The position numbers and the translations under genes were made by a program. This document shows positions 44,037-54,599 of a stretch of 64,000 bases of DNA, piece by piece (positions within the stretch are counted from its first letter, which is position 1; the number at the start of each line of letters is the position of its first letter). This DNA comes from Coemansia sp. RSA 487 (taxonomy: Eukaryota > Kickxellomycota > Kickxellomycetes > Kickxellales > Kickxellaceae). The DNA is taken from contig JANBRJ010000067.1 in NCBI GenBank assembly GCA_027577595.1, positions 29,208-93,207 on the forward strand, written 5' to 3'. The notes beneath the pieces are model-generated. The model was not told where the DNA came from. It made no database searches and worked only from the letters and a program-made list of their open reading frames with translations.

Positions 44037-47000
44037 TTGTTCACTTTATTCATCTCAACAACCATAAACAGCCGAATATATTTTACGCTAAGTATGTTTC
44101 ATTTTATTGAAAAGCATAGCCAGATATTTAGCTGCAACATGCCCTTGTTGGATTTTACAAGCAGCTTCGTGGTTTTACTTATTGCGCTTTTTCTTGCAAT
44201 TAAAGGCAAGAAATCTCCTTTTATTCGTCTGAATGACACTCGTGCCCTGCTTTGCTATTCAGCTCTCTCTGTTCTTGCTGCTCAACAGTATACTGGTTGG
44301 GTCACTATTCACTCTCTGCTATCTATTGCAGCACTACCGATCCTTACCCAATACTCTGCTGGAGTCTACCCATTCCAGCTGGCCAACATATTTGGCATAT
44401 ACAAAGCAATGAACGGAAACGACTTTGGAGCTGGCCACAGAATTGTCTCCACTGCAATCCATGCATACCTTTTACTTGCTAGTTATGACAAGAAGGACTT
44501 GTCTTTTCTCGCAGATATAAAAAGTATACTGCTTTACACAGATGAGCTCCGTCTGGCAAACATCCAAAAGGTTCGTGATATTGTTCTTGACGATATGAAG
44601 AAACTTCCAGAAAGAATGTGCTTGTCTAATGTTGCAGACGAATTCGCATATGATGTGAATAAGCCCCTATTTCTTCTACGTGCAATTACCAGGGTGATGT
44701 GGCGCTCAATGCTTCCATTATACATACTTTCGGCAATCACAAGCATGCTATCCGTTGCTAGCTCAGTTGCAAAAAGCCGTATCATGCATTTTATTGATTT
44801 GCCAGCAGAACATAGCTGGTATTCAGGTTACATATATGTGATTCTCGAATTTGTTTTACTAGCTGGCTCAAGGCAGTTACATAGGGTTGAGTTATTTATG
44901 GATAAAGAAGTCAATCGCGTGACCAGCACATTGAAGCTGCACTTATTTCGCCTGCCACTCCTAAACAAGGGCCTCCAAAAGAACAGCCTTATAAACAGGG
45001 CTCAGGATAATGTGGAAAATATGATATATGAGCTAAAAGATACACAGTCTATTATTTCTTCATTTGCTGGTGCATTTTCAGCATTTGTACCTCTATATAT
45101 CCATGTTGGATGGCTGGCATTGATCCCCTTGGGTGCCGCTTTAGTGGAGTTATTATTGCATATTATTATTCAAAAAATGTTTGGTCTAGAGCGTTTGTGG
45201 AAATCTTACTGTTATGAATATGATGGCAGAGTTGATGATATTTATCACAACATAAAGTCGATTAAGATGTTTGGCTGGGAAAAGATGTATGTCGACACAA
45301 AGGTCCAAAAATATTGGGAAAGATTTGATCATAAGGAAAGAACTCCGTGGTATGCACCAATTGCTAGAGTTTCCTGTTTTGCTTACAGAGTATTTTTTCT
45401 AACTTCCCAGCATGTATCATCATTTCTGGTGTTCTATCTATACATTCAACACAGTGCAAGCTCATCAAACACAATGTCAGCAGCAGATATGTTTTGGATG
45501 GATGGTCTTATCAAGAATATGCAATGGGGAGTTGAGGATTTTATAAGTGGGTTCAGATCGCTAAGTGACTTTATAGAATATAACCACAGAGTTGAAAAGG
45601 CACTTAGGGGCAACTATATTAATACCTTGCCCCATTATCCGATAGATACATCAAGGGTGCAAAATGATAAGCATGAAACCTCTCCTGATTATTCAAGGTC
45701 GTCAATTTGTGTAGACAATGGTGAATTCACCTGGAATAAGAAAGATTCTGTTTTAACTGGCGTTTCGTTGTCAGCAGAAGAAGGTGAGCTTGTTGCAGTG
45801 GTTGGCAAGACAGGATCAGGAAAGTCATCACTGTTGTTGTCTATCTGTGGCGAGGTTGAAATGACTGGTGGAACAGGTGCTGTTGTTGGCTCAATGGCTC
45901 TGGTAGAACAAACGCCTTGGATTATGAATGGCACACTGCGCGAGAATATACTGTTTGGCCGTGAGTATGATGAAGATTATTACAACAAGGTAATCTATGC
46001 GTGTGCTCTAACTGAAGACATTAACAACTGGACCAACAGAGATATGACATTGATTGGTGAGCGTGGCATCAACATCTCTGGCGGACAAAAGGCACGGCTT
46101 GCACTTGCAAGAGCTGTCTATTCACGAGCTGATATCTACATATTGGATGACCCGCTATCTGCTGTTGATGCACATGTGAAGCGACACATTCTTGACCATG
46201 TTATCATGGACTCTGGATTGCTTGCCGGAAAAATCCGCGTAATGTCTGTTAATATGCAGAGCCTATTGCCATACTTTGACAAGGTATTGAGTCTTGGTAA
46301 CAGTGGAAAGGTGGCTGTATCTCAGAATACACGACAAGAATATCAACCACTAACAGATGCTTTGGATGATTTATCAGATGGTGACAATACTTGTCCTGAG
46401 TTCAATAATGAAAATAGTGCTGACCAGGAATCAGATTCAAAAGATGGTACAGATAGTGAAATTGAAGATAGTAAAGCCATTCCGGAAATAGCTAGGAAGG
46501 ATTGGAGTAACTGGGATCATACAAAATATGTTTTAAAGATGTGTGGCGGACCCTCTCTGGCTATAATTCTATTCTCAGCCCTGCTTGAACCAATTTCACA
46601 ATTCATTTTGGATGGCTATAAGATGGATGCACTTGGAGACCAACGGAGTACTGCAAATTTAGCTAGCAAAGCTATTCAAAGGTACATATTTATTGAAATG
46701 CTCAAAAATGGCTGCACTTTTATAATTCGCGAAATTGATGGCTACATCAGTGAAGCAGTTTCAGAAAAGTACCTCAATTCTCGGATCAAAAGCATGTTTG
46801 TTAATAGGCTAATCCATGCACCATTGGCATTATTTGACAGCACTACAAGACAGGAAATATCCTCAGCATATAATAATGGCACTAAAGCAACGTCTAAGGA
46901 TATACCGAGGTTTTTGAATCAAAAGCTTGCTGAGATTATGAAAGCCATATTGTCGATATACAGAGTTGGAACAAATGCACCACAGTTGCTGATATTTGTT

Positions 47001-48410
47001 CCAATGTTTGCGTGGGCAAGGACTGCGAGTGATTCAATTGGAGCACCTGTAGCTTCGTCATTGGAAAAGATAGAAACCCAAGCGTTGATTGACCAAGAAA
47101 AGGTAGATAATACTATTGCAGACGGAAAGAGACTTATTCGCATATTTGATGTGGAGAAGCACTTTACAGCAAGATATATGAACGAAAAGGACAAAAACCT
47201 CCGTGTTGAATTACCACAGCGCTTATTTCCTGGCTACTTGACAACTATCTACGACCTGTTATATAGAATTGTCTTATCACTGTGCAGAATATCTATTATC
47301 ATTCATAACCAGATATTTGGGCACAGGTTATCATCAGTGGAGTTTGATACATATGCAGATTTGGTGGACATGTTAGCAGATAGTGTCAGCGATATTATAG
47401 GTTTCAAAGCATCAGCTTTGAGCTTCAAGAACAGGGTTGAAGTGTTTAGGCAATTTACCAATATGGATGGAGAAGAGATGTTTGTTGAAAATGCAACAAA
47501 GCCAGAAGAGCATTGGCCGTCTGCTGGTAGGATTGAATTCCGCAATTTCAGCATGAAATATCGGGAGGATCTAGAGCATGTGCTAGATAATGTCAATTTG
47601 TCCATAAATGCAGGCGAAAAGATTGGCATTGTTGGTAGAACAGGTGCCGGCAAAACATCAATAGCCCGAGCTTTGTTCCGGCTAATTGACAGCAGCACAT
47701 GCAAGGGGTCCATTGTAATCGATGGTCAAGATATTTTCTCGCTCAATATTGGCGACCTGCGACCAAAGCTAGGAATTATTCCACAAGAACCAACAATGTT
47801 TAAAGGAACATTTAGACAAAACCTCGACCCACTTGTCAAGCATGGTGTGGAAGATATGTGGTCAGCGATTATAAAATGTGGGCTTGTTGAGCATGTTCAG
47901 CCATCTGCTCGTAATGATAACAATGACCATATTGACAAATATAAGCTAGAAGAAATCAGGGATTGGGATGAGGAGTGGAAGGGGGCGAACTGGTCTAAGC
48001 GCCTATTCTTGTATTTGTTCATAAAAAAGCCTAGAATAGATAGAACTGCTACTCAGAAGGTACGGCCGCATGGTCTTAACAGATTTGCAGGTCAGCGTTT
48101 CAGCGATGGACAGCAACAGTTGTTTGGTCTTTGCAGGCTATTGATGCGCAATCATAAGATTGTTGTTTTGGATGAAGCCACAGCAAATGTTGATTTGGAA
48201 ACAGACCAGCGTATGCAAAGACTTATTCGCTCTGAATTCAAAGGCTGCACAGTGCTTACTATTGCTCATCGTCTCGAAACCATTATGAATAGTGATCGAA
48301 TTATTGTTATGGACAACGGAAGAGTAGCAGAGGTAGGCCCACCTCAAGAACTACGTGAAAATAACGGCCATTTTGCAGAGCTGGTCAAAGCAAACGACTT
48401 TGGACAGTAG
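44037..48410 (+). CDS. ABC transporter, subfamily C (MRP/Ycf1-like)
   Basis: 1457-aa single open frame. A short hydrophobic N-terminal region is followed by TMD1 (~215-500), NBD1 (~550-740), an acidic linker (~770-815: SADQESDSKDGTDSEIEDSK), TMD2 (~835-1140) and NBD2 (~1160-1457). NBD1 has Walker A GKTGSGKSS (~590), signature ISGGQ (~680) and Walker B YILDDPLSAVD; NBD2 has Walker A GRTGAGKTS (~1200), FSDGQQQL in place of LSxGQ, and Walker B VLDEATANVD with catalytic Glu. The H-loop of NBD1 reads VMSVNMQSL where a Thr-His is usual, so the His is replaced by Asn. This gives one canonical and one degenerate ATP site, as in ABCC proteins. Likely exports or sequesters glutathione conjugates or drugs (inference). 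Start could be 44094 or 44139. Confidence 0.93.
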   Translation: MFTLFISTTINSRIYFTLSMFHFIEKHSQIFSCNMPLLDFTSSFVVLLIALFLAIKGKKSPFIRLNDTRALLCYSALSVLAAQQYTGWVTIHSLLSIAALPILTQYSAGVYPFQLANIFGIYKAMNGNDFGAGHRIVSTAIHAYLLLASYDKKDLSFLADIKSILLYTDELRLANIQKVRDIVLDDMKKLPERMCLSNVADEFAYDVNKPLFLLRAITRVMWRSMLPLYILSAITSMLSVASSVAKSRIMHFIDLPAEHSWYSGYIYVILEFVLLAGSRQLHRVELFMDKEVNRVTSTLKLHLFRLPLLNKGLQKNSLINRAQDNVENMIYELKDTQSIISSFAGAFSAFVPLYIHVGWLALIPLGAALVELLLHIIIQKMFGLERLWKSYCYEYDGRVDDIYHNIKSIKMFGWEKMYVDTKVQKYWERFDHKERTPWYAPIARVSCFAYRVFFLTSQHVSSFLVFYLYIQHSASSSNTMSAADMFWMDGLIKNMQWGVEDFISGFRSLSDFIEYNHRVEKALRGNYINTLPHYPIDTSRVQNDKHETSPDYSRSSICVDNGEFTWNKKDSVLTGVSLSAEEGELVAVVGKTGSGKSSLLLSICGEVEMTGGTGAVVGSMALVEQTPWIMNGTLRENILFGREYDEDYYNKVIYACALTEDINNWTNRDMTLIGERGINISGGQKARLALARAVYSRADIYILDDPLSAVDAHVKRHILDHVIMDSGLLAGKIRVMSVNMQSLLPYFDKVLSLGNSGKVAVSQNTRQEYQPLTDALDDLSDGDNTCPEFNNENSADQESDSKDGTDSEIEDSKAIPEIARKDWSNWDHTKYVLKMCGGPSLAIILFSALLEPISQFILDGYKMDALGDQRSTANLASKAIQRYIFIEMLKNGCTFIIREIDGYISEAVSEKYLNSRIKSMFVNRLIHAPLALFDSTTRQEISSAYNNGTKATSKDIPRFLNQKLAEIMKAILSIYRVGTNAPQLLIFVPMFAWARTASDSIGAPVASSLEKIETQALIDQEKVDNTIADGKRLIRIFDVEKHFTARYMNEKDKNLRVELPQRLFPGYLTTIYDLLYRIVLSLCRISIIIHNQIFGHRLSSVEFDTYADLVDMLADSVSDIIGFKASALSFKNRVEVFRQFTNMDGEEMFVENATKPEEHWPSAGRIEFRNFSMKYREDLEHVLDNVNLSINAGEKIGIVGRTGAGKTSIARALFRLIDSSTCKGSIVIDGQDIFSLNIGDLRPKLGIIPQEPTMFKGTFRQNLDPLVKHGVEDMWSAIIKCGLVEHVQPSARNDNNDHIDKYKLEEIRDWDEEWKGANWSKRLFLYLFIKKPRIDRTATQKVRPHGLNRFAGQRFSDGQQQLFGLCRLLMRNHKIVVLDEATANVDLETDQRMQRLIRSEFKGCTVLTIAHRLETIMNSDRIIVMDNGRVAEVGPPQELRENNGHFAELVKANDFGQ

Positions 48411-48546
48411 CATGTTTTATTTCAAACGAGTTATGTTTTAGATGAAAAAAGTATTTAGAAACATAATGCATAGCAAATGAACAAGGTAAACTCTTTAAAC
48501 AATAATTTGTTTACCAGCAATAACAGGCCATGTTATTCCCTGTAGC

Positions 48547-48765
48547 TCATTGCTGCCACTGCAATGCTATGGGATAGCCCTTGTTCTCTTTTGCTTTAGC
48601 CACACGACAGCCAGCAGAAAACAGCTTAAGCAAACCATGACTGGGATTATTCTCAGTTACTCGGCTCTCTGTTGTGCGCATATGAGACAGGTAAGAACTT
48701 GGATCACTGATAAAGCCCCATAGCAAGCGTGTGGTTTTACCAATATATTTGGAAACCCGGTTCAT
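48547..48765 (-). CDS. Small hypothetical protein (72 aa)
   Basis: Open frame starting MNRVSKYIGKTTRLLWGFIS and ending ALQWQQ, basic and without acidic clusters. CAAAC precedes the ATG, an acceptable context. No domain recognised. It sits tail-to-tail with the ABCC gene and upstream of a broken F-box/LRR gene. It might be a real small mitochondrial-type protein or chance; weak support. Confidence 0.25.
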   Translation of the reverse strand: MNRVSKYIGKTTRLLWGFISDPSSYLSHMRTTESRVTENNPSHGLLKLFSAGCRVAKAKENKGYPIALQWQQ

Positions 48766-49011
48766 GTTTGCTTACTTCTCTTTCTTGGTTTATTAATCAC
48801 ATAGCTACACTAAAATATACTTTCGCTAGCTAACCGGTTACAATCCATCAGCATCTTGAACAGAGACCTTGCTGATTATGGTACTATCCTGGCATTATTT
48901 ATTGCAATAATCTGTTTGATTTAAGCAAACAAGTAGGCCATTTATCTTAATCGTATGTGTTAACAAATCGACTAAAACAAAAAACTAGATGGAATTGAGC
49001 CATTTGGCCGA

Positions 49012-50729
49012 TTAAATGGATATAATAAACCCCTGATTAAGAAGACGCACTATCGAATCCCTATGTTTATCGTAAATACCACTGTTGAGAGTGTCCCTCA
49101 GATAATTCATGTAAGCTGGCCTTACCGAGTCTGTGACATCTATAGAGGTAAGATTGGGGCACAGAACAGCAATAGTTATTGCTGAAGCTGCCAATTCTGC
49201 TGATAGAGCTCCATTTAGCCCGCTATTATCCCAATATTTGAGGCGACAGCTAAGAGGGTAGTATTCATTATGGAGATAATCGGGAAGGGTTTCACCTTGC
49301 CTGCTATTTAGCTCGAAATCAATTCCGTCGAAACCACTCGTAAAGTCCATAACATTTGGAAACTGTTTAATGAGATTGATAAGCCCCATCAATCTTATCG
49401 GCGTTTCTCTAAGATTAAGTATTCGAATGTTTTCTGCATATGGACACGCCCCAGCGACATCGACAAAATACTGGGATGGATATCTGATATATGTACTGAA
49501 TGATCGCGTGGCTGGCATAATAACTCCAAATGTGAATTCCACAAATTCGTCATGCCCTAACGGCGTATCGGAGTGGAGTTCTCGATATATCGAAATATGG
49601 TGGAGCCTTGAATATTCACCTTTTGAAAATATGCTGTGTTTCTGTAGCAAATCGACAGTATTGCTATTAATCGTGATATCCAAATGCTCCAGTGTGTTTT
49701 TATTTCCTCTGAATAGCGTATCGTCTGTAAACATGTAGTTTGTATCCAGCTGAAGCCATCGTAGCGCTGGAAACGGAACTATTGACTTGTCCATTTCGAG
49801 TTCAAGTTGGTCTCTTCTGAAGCTCCAATTAGAAATATATAGATACTGAAGTCTAGGATACGTAACCGGTTGGTTGCCATCGAAGAAAATATGGTTCTCT
49901 AGAAATCCAGTATCATAACCGCCGATATTCAGCGATTCCAGTGTAGCTGCGGACTTGGTTATAATATAGCTGGGTGTCATTACTTCAATGAAATGACAAC
50001 AGTAGAAGCTAGTGAGCCCAGAGACGCTTTGCCAAAAAGGTCGTAGTTGGCGCTAAGAGCTGGTATTTCATTGGGATCGTGCGATTTTAATTCTGCGAAA
50101 TGGACCGACAAGTACAGTCTAGTATTAAATTCGTTAGAAATCAGGAATTGCGGGCTGACTGCAAACTCCGTCTCATAGTCTAGATTGAATATTACCTCTC
50201 GAATGTTAGGAGCCGCTTTCTGTATGCGCTGAAACATCCACTTGAAGCACTTGTCCTTTTCCGCACTGCTTGTAGGAGCCGTGTCATCACCAATGCTATT
50301 AAGGAGAAAGTATAAATGTGATGCTCGAGGAAACACTAAATCCTCAGGCCAAACCCTATCAAGATCCCGGACCAGCTCTCTGTCCAGCATTCCAGCAATG
50401 GGTTCAGTTTCAATTTCAATTTCTTTGACACTATGATGGAATTCTGCACTCGCATCTTCAATCACTTTTGATAAAAGAGTAGAAAAAAAAGCACCACCGA
50501 AAATACCTGGGTACAAATACAGGGTTAGATTTTCGTACAAGTTTTGTAGAGCAAGCAATCTCCAAGAGTAGCTTACGTCGTGAAGTGCGCGCCAGACCAC
50601 TTTTTGTTGTGCATATATCGCAGAGGAATGGTAGTTTTTAGTAAAGCAGTGACGTGACTCGATACAGTAGTGAGCAATTACTTCGGCAATGTGAAGTGGC
50701 AATGTCTGAAACGGTGATAGGGTTGGCAT
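49012..50729 (-). pseudogene. F-box/LRR-like gene broken by a single frameshift
   Basis: Two overlapping frames together make a full-length family member. The first (50729-49980, 249 aa) begins MPTLSPFQTLPLHIAEVIAH and has LHDVSYSWRLLALQNLY; the second (49980-49012, 322 aa) begins exactly in the stop of the first (TAATG) with MTPSYIITK, then SAATLESLNIGGYD, IVPFPALRWLQLDTNYMFTD, LFRGNKNTLEHLDI and LIKQFPNVMDF. The join falls where the intact copies have LFHCIVQ...LESLDI, so a 1-nt indel is the simplest cause. Either a young pseudogene, a sequencing error, or two proteins translated through the TAATG overlap. A LINE remnant lies ~88 bp upstream. Confidence 0.75.
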
Positions 50730-50817
50730 TGCGCGATATAGATTTTAGTGTAGAGAATATTAGAGGTTTGGTAGTTTTATAAAAAATGATATAGACGATG
50801 ATGTAGAAAAAGCAATT

Positions 50818-51565
50818 GATGATACTGAATCTATTAGCCACGTGGATGTAGCAAAGGTTTTGGGTAAACACCAGTTAAAGGGTAGCAGCGCTAACCTCAC
50901 AGCTATATGAATTAGATCATGATAGATATTTTACGAAGCTCGTAAACCCATTGTCTTTTGAAGCACCGACGTGGCATATTTTCTGAACTCTACATCACCA
51001 AGCTTTGCGCGCGGCCACCTGGGCACCCCGTCGGTGGCTCCATATGTCCTTCTTTGCTTCTCCTTCACCAGCTGTCGTCGGCCCGGCCGAATGCTCGAGT
51101 TCTCTTCACTGGCAGCTTGCCTCTCGTTTCTCGCTATCCACCTCTCTCTTACATATGGCAGTCGCTGCCTATATTCCCGCTGTAGTAGAGATCTCACCAA
51201 AGCGGCTGTTGGTTCTCGTGCCGTCTGTTGGAACTGGTGCAATTCCTGTCGTAGGGCGTCGGTAGCCTCTCTTCTGCTCCTTTGTGCTGTGCCGACCATG
51301 GTGGTCCTTTTCCCGACAAGTCCGTCCATCCATGCTGTCTCTGCCAGGCCTGGCGGCTGTGTACGCTGTTCTGGGTCTCCTATTGTGCACTCCAGGAAGT
51401 GTGCCAGCGTTTCTGCCGGTGCCTTGTTGGAATGGTCTCACGAACAGCATCTCATTTCCGGTTCTGGATACGTTTGTGGGTACTATGCTGTCTGTCGCAC
51501 CATCACCGGGAAACAGCCAGATGTGGAAGCAATTGGTGTCCCTTTTGGGACTTTACATATAGGAT
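50818..51565 (-). mobile_element. LINE remnant 2 (ORF2 C-terminus)
   Basis: Leftward reading shows the same protein as remnant 1, ~60% alike by eye: CFPVMVRQTA-stop-YPQTYPEPEM, then PAETLAHFLECTIGDPE, KRTTMVGTAQRSRREATDAL and ARNERQAASEENSSIRPGRR, ending with the same TMGLRAS-stop at 50931-50933. The ~110 bp downstream of that stop also align with remnant 1 (GATGAT..ACTGA, GTTAAAGGG, ATCATGA), consistent with a shared LINE 3' untranslated end. Truncated more severely at its 5' side than remnant 1, and lacking ~170 bp that remnant 1 has in its 3' part. One in-frame stop plus a frameshift. Target-site repeats not clear. Confidence 0.55.
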
Positions 51566-51657
51566 AGGATACTGTCCCTTTTGCAAGTAGGTGCTCAGAT
51601 GAGAGCTAAAGATATAAACGTCTGTGGCTACTTTTTGACAATGGTACTAATCATTTG

Positions 51658-51823
51658 TGTTTTCTCTTGTGTTTTCCTGTTTTACGCTGGCGCATATACC
51701 ATGCCAGCCGACGCAAACGACTTCTGCTTGGAGCGCAAAATGCATCATCGCCACCACAAACCTTTGACCATTCGACGTGTATACATCCTTCTTATTCGAC
51801 GCAACTAGTTTTGCAAAACACTG
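51658..51823. mobile_element. Solo terminal repeat of the Tc1/mariner-like element (copy C)
   Basis: Matches only the right terminal repeat of copies A and B (TTCCTGTTTTACGCTGGCGC to GCAACTAGTTTTGCAAAACA) and ends CACTG followed by TA, the best preserved terminus of the family. No left end or interior is detectable within 700 bp, where LINE remnant 2 lies instead. Confidence 0.7.
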
Positions 51824-51933
51824 TATAAAGTCAACCAAAACCACAAATGCAGGGCAATTTAATTGTCTACCCATATTCGTTAATTGAGCTAATATTTTTA
51901 AACAACACGCACAAGATTAGTAAAAGCAAAAAG

Positions 51934-53682
51934 TCAATCCCAGTATTTGATAGATCCGTCCCAAGAACATGTAGCCACACGGGATGTTTCGCGCGGATGC
52001 CACGCAGTGCAAATGGCAACCTTGTCGTGAGCCTTCCAGCGAGCAACAACTTTAGTGGATCGCCAATCCCAGCACCAAACTTGGCCCTCCGAATCGCCAG
52101 ACGTCAAGTAAGCGCCATCGGGCGAGAACGATGGCTGGCAAGCAAAGCCGGCGGTCAAATGGCCCTCAAACTGTTTCCGCTTATGCTGCTTGATACGCTC
52201 GCCCGTTCCGTAGACGACAATACGGTTGTCCATGCTTTGGCCTACAAACCAGCGCTGGTTCGGATGCAAGGCCACTGAGGGCACCGAATACATTGCAGGA
52301 TCGGCTATCAGCTTTATGACTATGGGGATACCATATTCCCAGACACGCATAGATTTGTCATCACTTGTGGACACGAACCGTCGACTCGAATCAAAGAATG
52401 TTAGCGAGTTGACGGCACCCAGATGTTGATTATACTCTTGGGTCAGCTCATGGGCCCGTACATCCCATTGGACGATACGTTTGTCGCTGAGGCCAGCCAG
52501 AAACACATTAGCATCTTCAGGGTAGAAACGCGCAACATTGGGGGTCGCTCTTTTCGCATTGGTTGAGAAAGTGCTTGTGCATTTGCCGGTCTCAGTGTCC
52601 CAAAGCTTCGTGTACCCGTCATACGAGGACGATAGGAAGGACCGTCCATCAGGGGCAAAGCTGATATCGCGGACAGCCTTCGAGTGACCAACGTATGTGC
52701 GTAGGTGCCGAAGCGACGAGTGCGCGTCAAAGATCTTGACAAGTCCGTCCATTCCGCAAGACAAGAGCAAGTGGCCCGACTGAGGGATGAAGCGGATGGC
52801 GCTGACGCCGCCCGCATGTGCTGACTTCCATTCCTTGACAAGCCGCTGTTTGGGCGCTGTACACGTTTGTTCTCCCTCATCAATGTGCTGTAGTTCATTA
52901 GGCACGTGCATGTAAGTGCGGCCCTGGTAGTCTCGCTCCGACTGCATGTGAAACATGGTGCGCTCTTCCTGGCCTTCCACATATACCAGTTTGCTGCTAG
53001 TCTTGATACTTCCGGCAACAGCATCTGTTAGCTGCAGAGTTTCGTTATTTGTCGTAGTGGAGAGTTGGCCAGACATCCGTTGCTCGTATTCAGCGAGCTG
53101 CTCCTGGGTAGGTCCGCTTTGCTTTCCCTTTTCTGTGTCGCCTTCGAACCCGGCCCAGGGACCCTGGTACGCACCCTCTGCTCTAGCGACAGATGGATCG
53201 CCTTTCCCTTTGCGCTTGCGCCGAGATTCTTTGCTCCCTGCCTGATTGCTGCCAGTTCGCCCTGCGTTTACGCCGCTTGTGATATAGCGGCCTTCTGCGC
53301 CTATACTCGGATCGTTTGCCCGACCCTGTTGCTTAAACATACGCTCCTGTTGCCGAAAAAGATATTCCTCGATCGCTTGCGGCTCGACAGTCCCGCTTGC
53401 CAGTGTTCCACGCCCTTTGCTTGCAAATGAGCCGTCGCTTTCTGTGGGTCCAGCCAATGGCTGCGTCATTTGCTCGTACCCCATGTTGTAACTTAACATG
53501 CGTTGCTCCGGTCTGATCAACATAGTGGTAGTTTCTAATGCGTTTGGTGTGTGCTGCTGCATGCCGATAATGGTGTCCGGCGCTGTGTTCACTTTATACT
53601 GCCTAACCACCGGCTGCGCATATTGGCGTGTGTGTTCGCCGTCCTCGCTATCTGAAGAGCCGTACTGGTTCAAGGCATCCAT
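51934..53682 (-). CDS. cdc40: Pre-mRNA-processing factor 17 (Cdc40/Prp17), WD40 splicing factor
   Basis: 582 aa from MDALNQYGSSDSEDGE (53680-53682), the conserved start; an in-frame ATG four codons upstream is less likely. The N-terminal half contains the family's PEAIEEY-like segment (VEPQAIEEYLFRQQERMFK) and YQGPWAGFEGD. From ~270 a seven-bladed WD40 propeller: KEWKSAHAGGVSAIRFIPQS, YVGHSKAVRDISFAPDGRSF, YDGYTKLWDTETGKC, RIVQWDVRAHELTQEYNQHL, SDDKSMRVWEYGIPIVIKLI, SEGQVWCWDWRSTKVVARW and a final CSWDGSIKYWD. Cdc40 acts in the second catalytic step of splicing in the spliceosome. Divergent from the FKBP gene with a 265-bp shared promoter region. The window itself has almost no introns, but the UNC93-like gene shows splicing is used. 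Confidence 0.95.
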   Translation of the reverse strand: MDALNQYGSSDSEDGEHTRQYAQPVVRQYKVNTAPDTIIGMQQHTPNALETTTMLIRPEQRMLSYNMGYEQMTQPLAGPTESDGSFASKGRGTLASGTVEPQAIEEYLFRQQERMFKQQGRANDPSIGAEGRYITSGVNAGRTGSNQAGSKESRRKRKGKGDPSVARAEGAYQGPWAGFEGDTEKGKQSGPTQEQLAEYEQRMSGQLSTTTNNETLQLTDAVAGSIKTSSKLVYVEGQEERTMFHMQSERDYQGRTYMHVPNELQHIDEGEQTCTAPKQRLVKEWKSAHAGGVSAIRFIPQSGHLLLSCGMDGLVKIFDAHSSLRHLRTYVGHSKAVRDISFAPDGRSFLSSSYDGYTKLWDTETGKCTSTFSTNAKRATPNVARFYPEDANVFLAGLSDKRIVQWDVRAHELTQEYNQHLGAVNSLTFFDSSRRFVSTSDDKSMRVWEYGIPIVIKLIADPAMYSVPSVALHPNQRWFVGQSMDNRIVVYGTGERIKQHKRKQFEGHLTAGFACQPSFSPDGAYLTSGDSEGQVWCWDWRSTKVVARWKAHDKVAICTAWHPRETSRVATCSWDGSIKYWD

Positions 53683-53947
53683 ATTTAGATACAAACAATG
53701 AATAATTGTTGTATAAGTGTGGTGAGAAATAAAATCATAATCGTTGCTACATTTTTATTAATGCTGTTTTGGTAATAGATCATTTTTTCATTTTGCAATA
53801 TACCTTTTACCACTTTTGATCAAAGGTTATGGGGGCAGTTTTTGCGTAAACATGCCTTTAACGCTTTAGCTTTGTTTTTGCGTTTACTAAATTGTTTCGC
53901 TTCTTTACTCTCCCAATTATTCGTATTCCAAACTAGCTACTATTATA

Positions 53948-54433
53948 ATGAGGCTCTTCTCTTTTATAGTTCTCGCAGCTTCTTGCATTCTAGCAATCGC
54001 CATCGTGGCTGTAGCATCTGAAGAAAAGGAAGCGTTGGTAGAAAAGAAGCAGAAGCTACCACCAACGCAACTGCAAATCGGAGTAAAGTACAGGCCGGCA
54101 GATTGCATCGAGCGCACCAAGCCTGGAGACTCTATTGCAGTGCACTATACGGGGAAACTGTTTAGCGATGGAACAGAGTTCGATTCGAGTCGGACACGTG
54201 GGACGCCGCTTGAGTTTGTGGTGGGCCAAGGAAGTGTCATCAAAGGCTGGGACCAAGGACTTTTGAATATGTGTTTAGGTGAAAGGCGACTTTTAAAGAT
54301 TCCAGCTGATCTTGCATATGGCGAGCGAGGCGCTCCCCCCGTCATTCCGCCTAACGCTGCTTTGGTTTTCGATACCGAGCTGGTGGCTGTTAATGGTGTC
54401 AAGGCCGACGCTGAAGCGCACGAGGAGCTCTAA
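53948..54433 (+). CDS. FKBP-type peptidyl-prolyl isomerase, secretory/ER (FKBP2-like)
   Basis: 161 aa. Signal peptide ~1-23 ([20 protein letters not shown]). One FKBP domain at ~50-150 with the usual pocket residues: [29 protein letters not shown] and VFDTEL. Ends HEEL, a variant of the HDEL/KDEL retrieval signal, so the protein is expected to stay in the ER lumen and help fold secreted proteins (family knowledge). The window encodes many secreted proteins (LPMO, four proteases), a plausible client set (inference only). Start is the only ATG before the signal peptide. Confidence 0.93.
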   Translation: MRLFSFIVLAASCILAIAIVAVASEEKEALVEKKQKLPPTQLQIGVKYRPADCIERTKPGDSIAVHYTGKLFSDGTEFDSSRTRGTPLEFVVGQGSVIKGWDQGLLNMCLGERRLLKIPADLAYGERGAPPVIPPNAALVFDTELVAVNGVKADAEAHEEL

Positions 54434-54599
54434 TAGATATGAGCTACTTTGTGTTTTCTTTATTTACCTAAATGAAACTGTCTGTTACTAGAAAAATGTA
54501 AATGATGTGGTGTGTATGGTATATGGAAAAAAATGGGCTTTTAACATGTTTGGATATGCCGGCGATGCTTTCTGTTTATAGGTCGGAAATGAACAAGAT

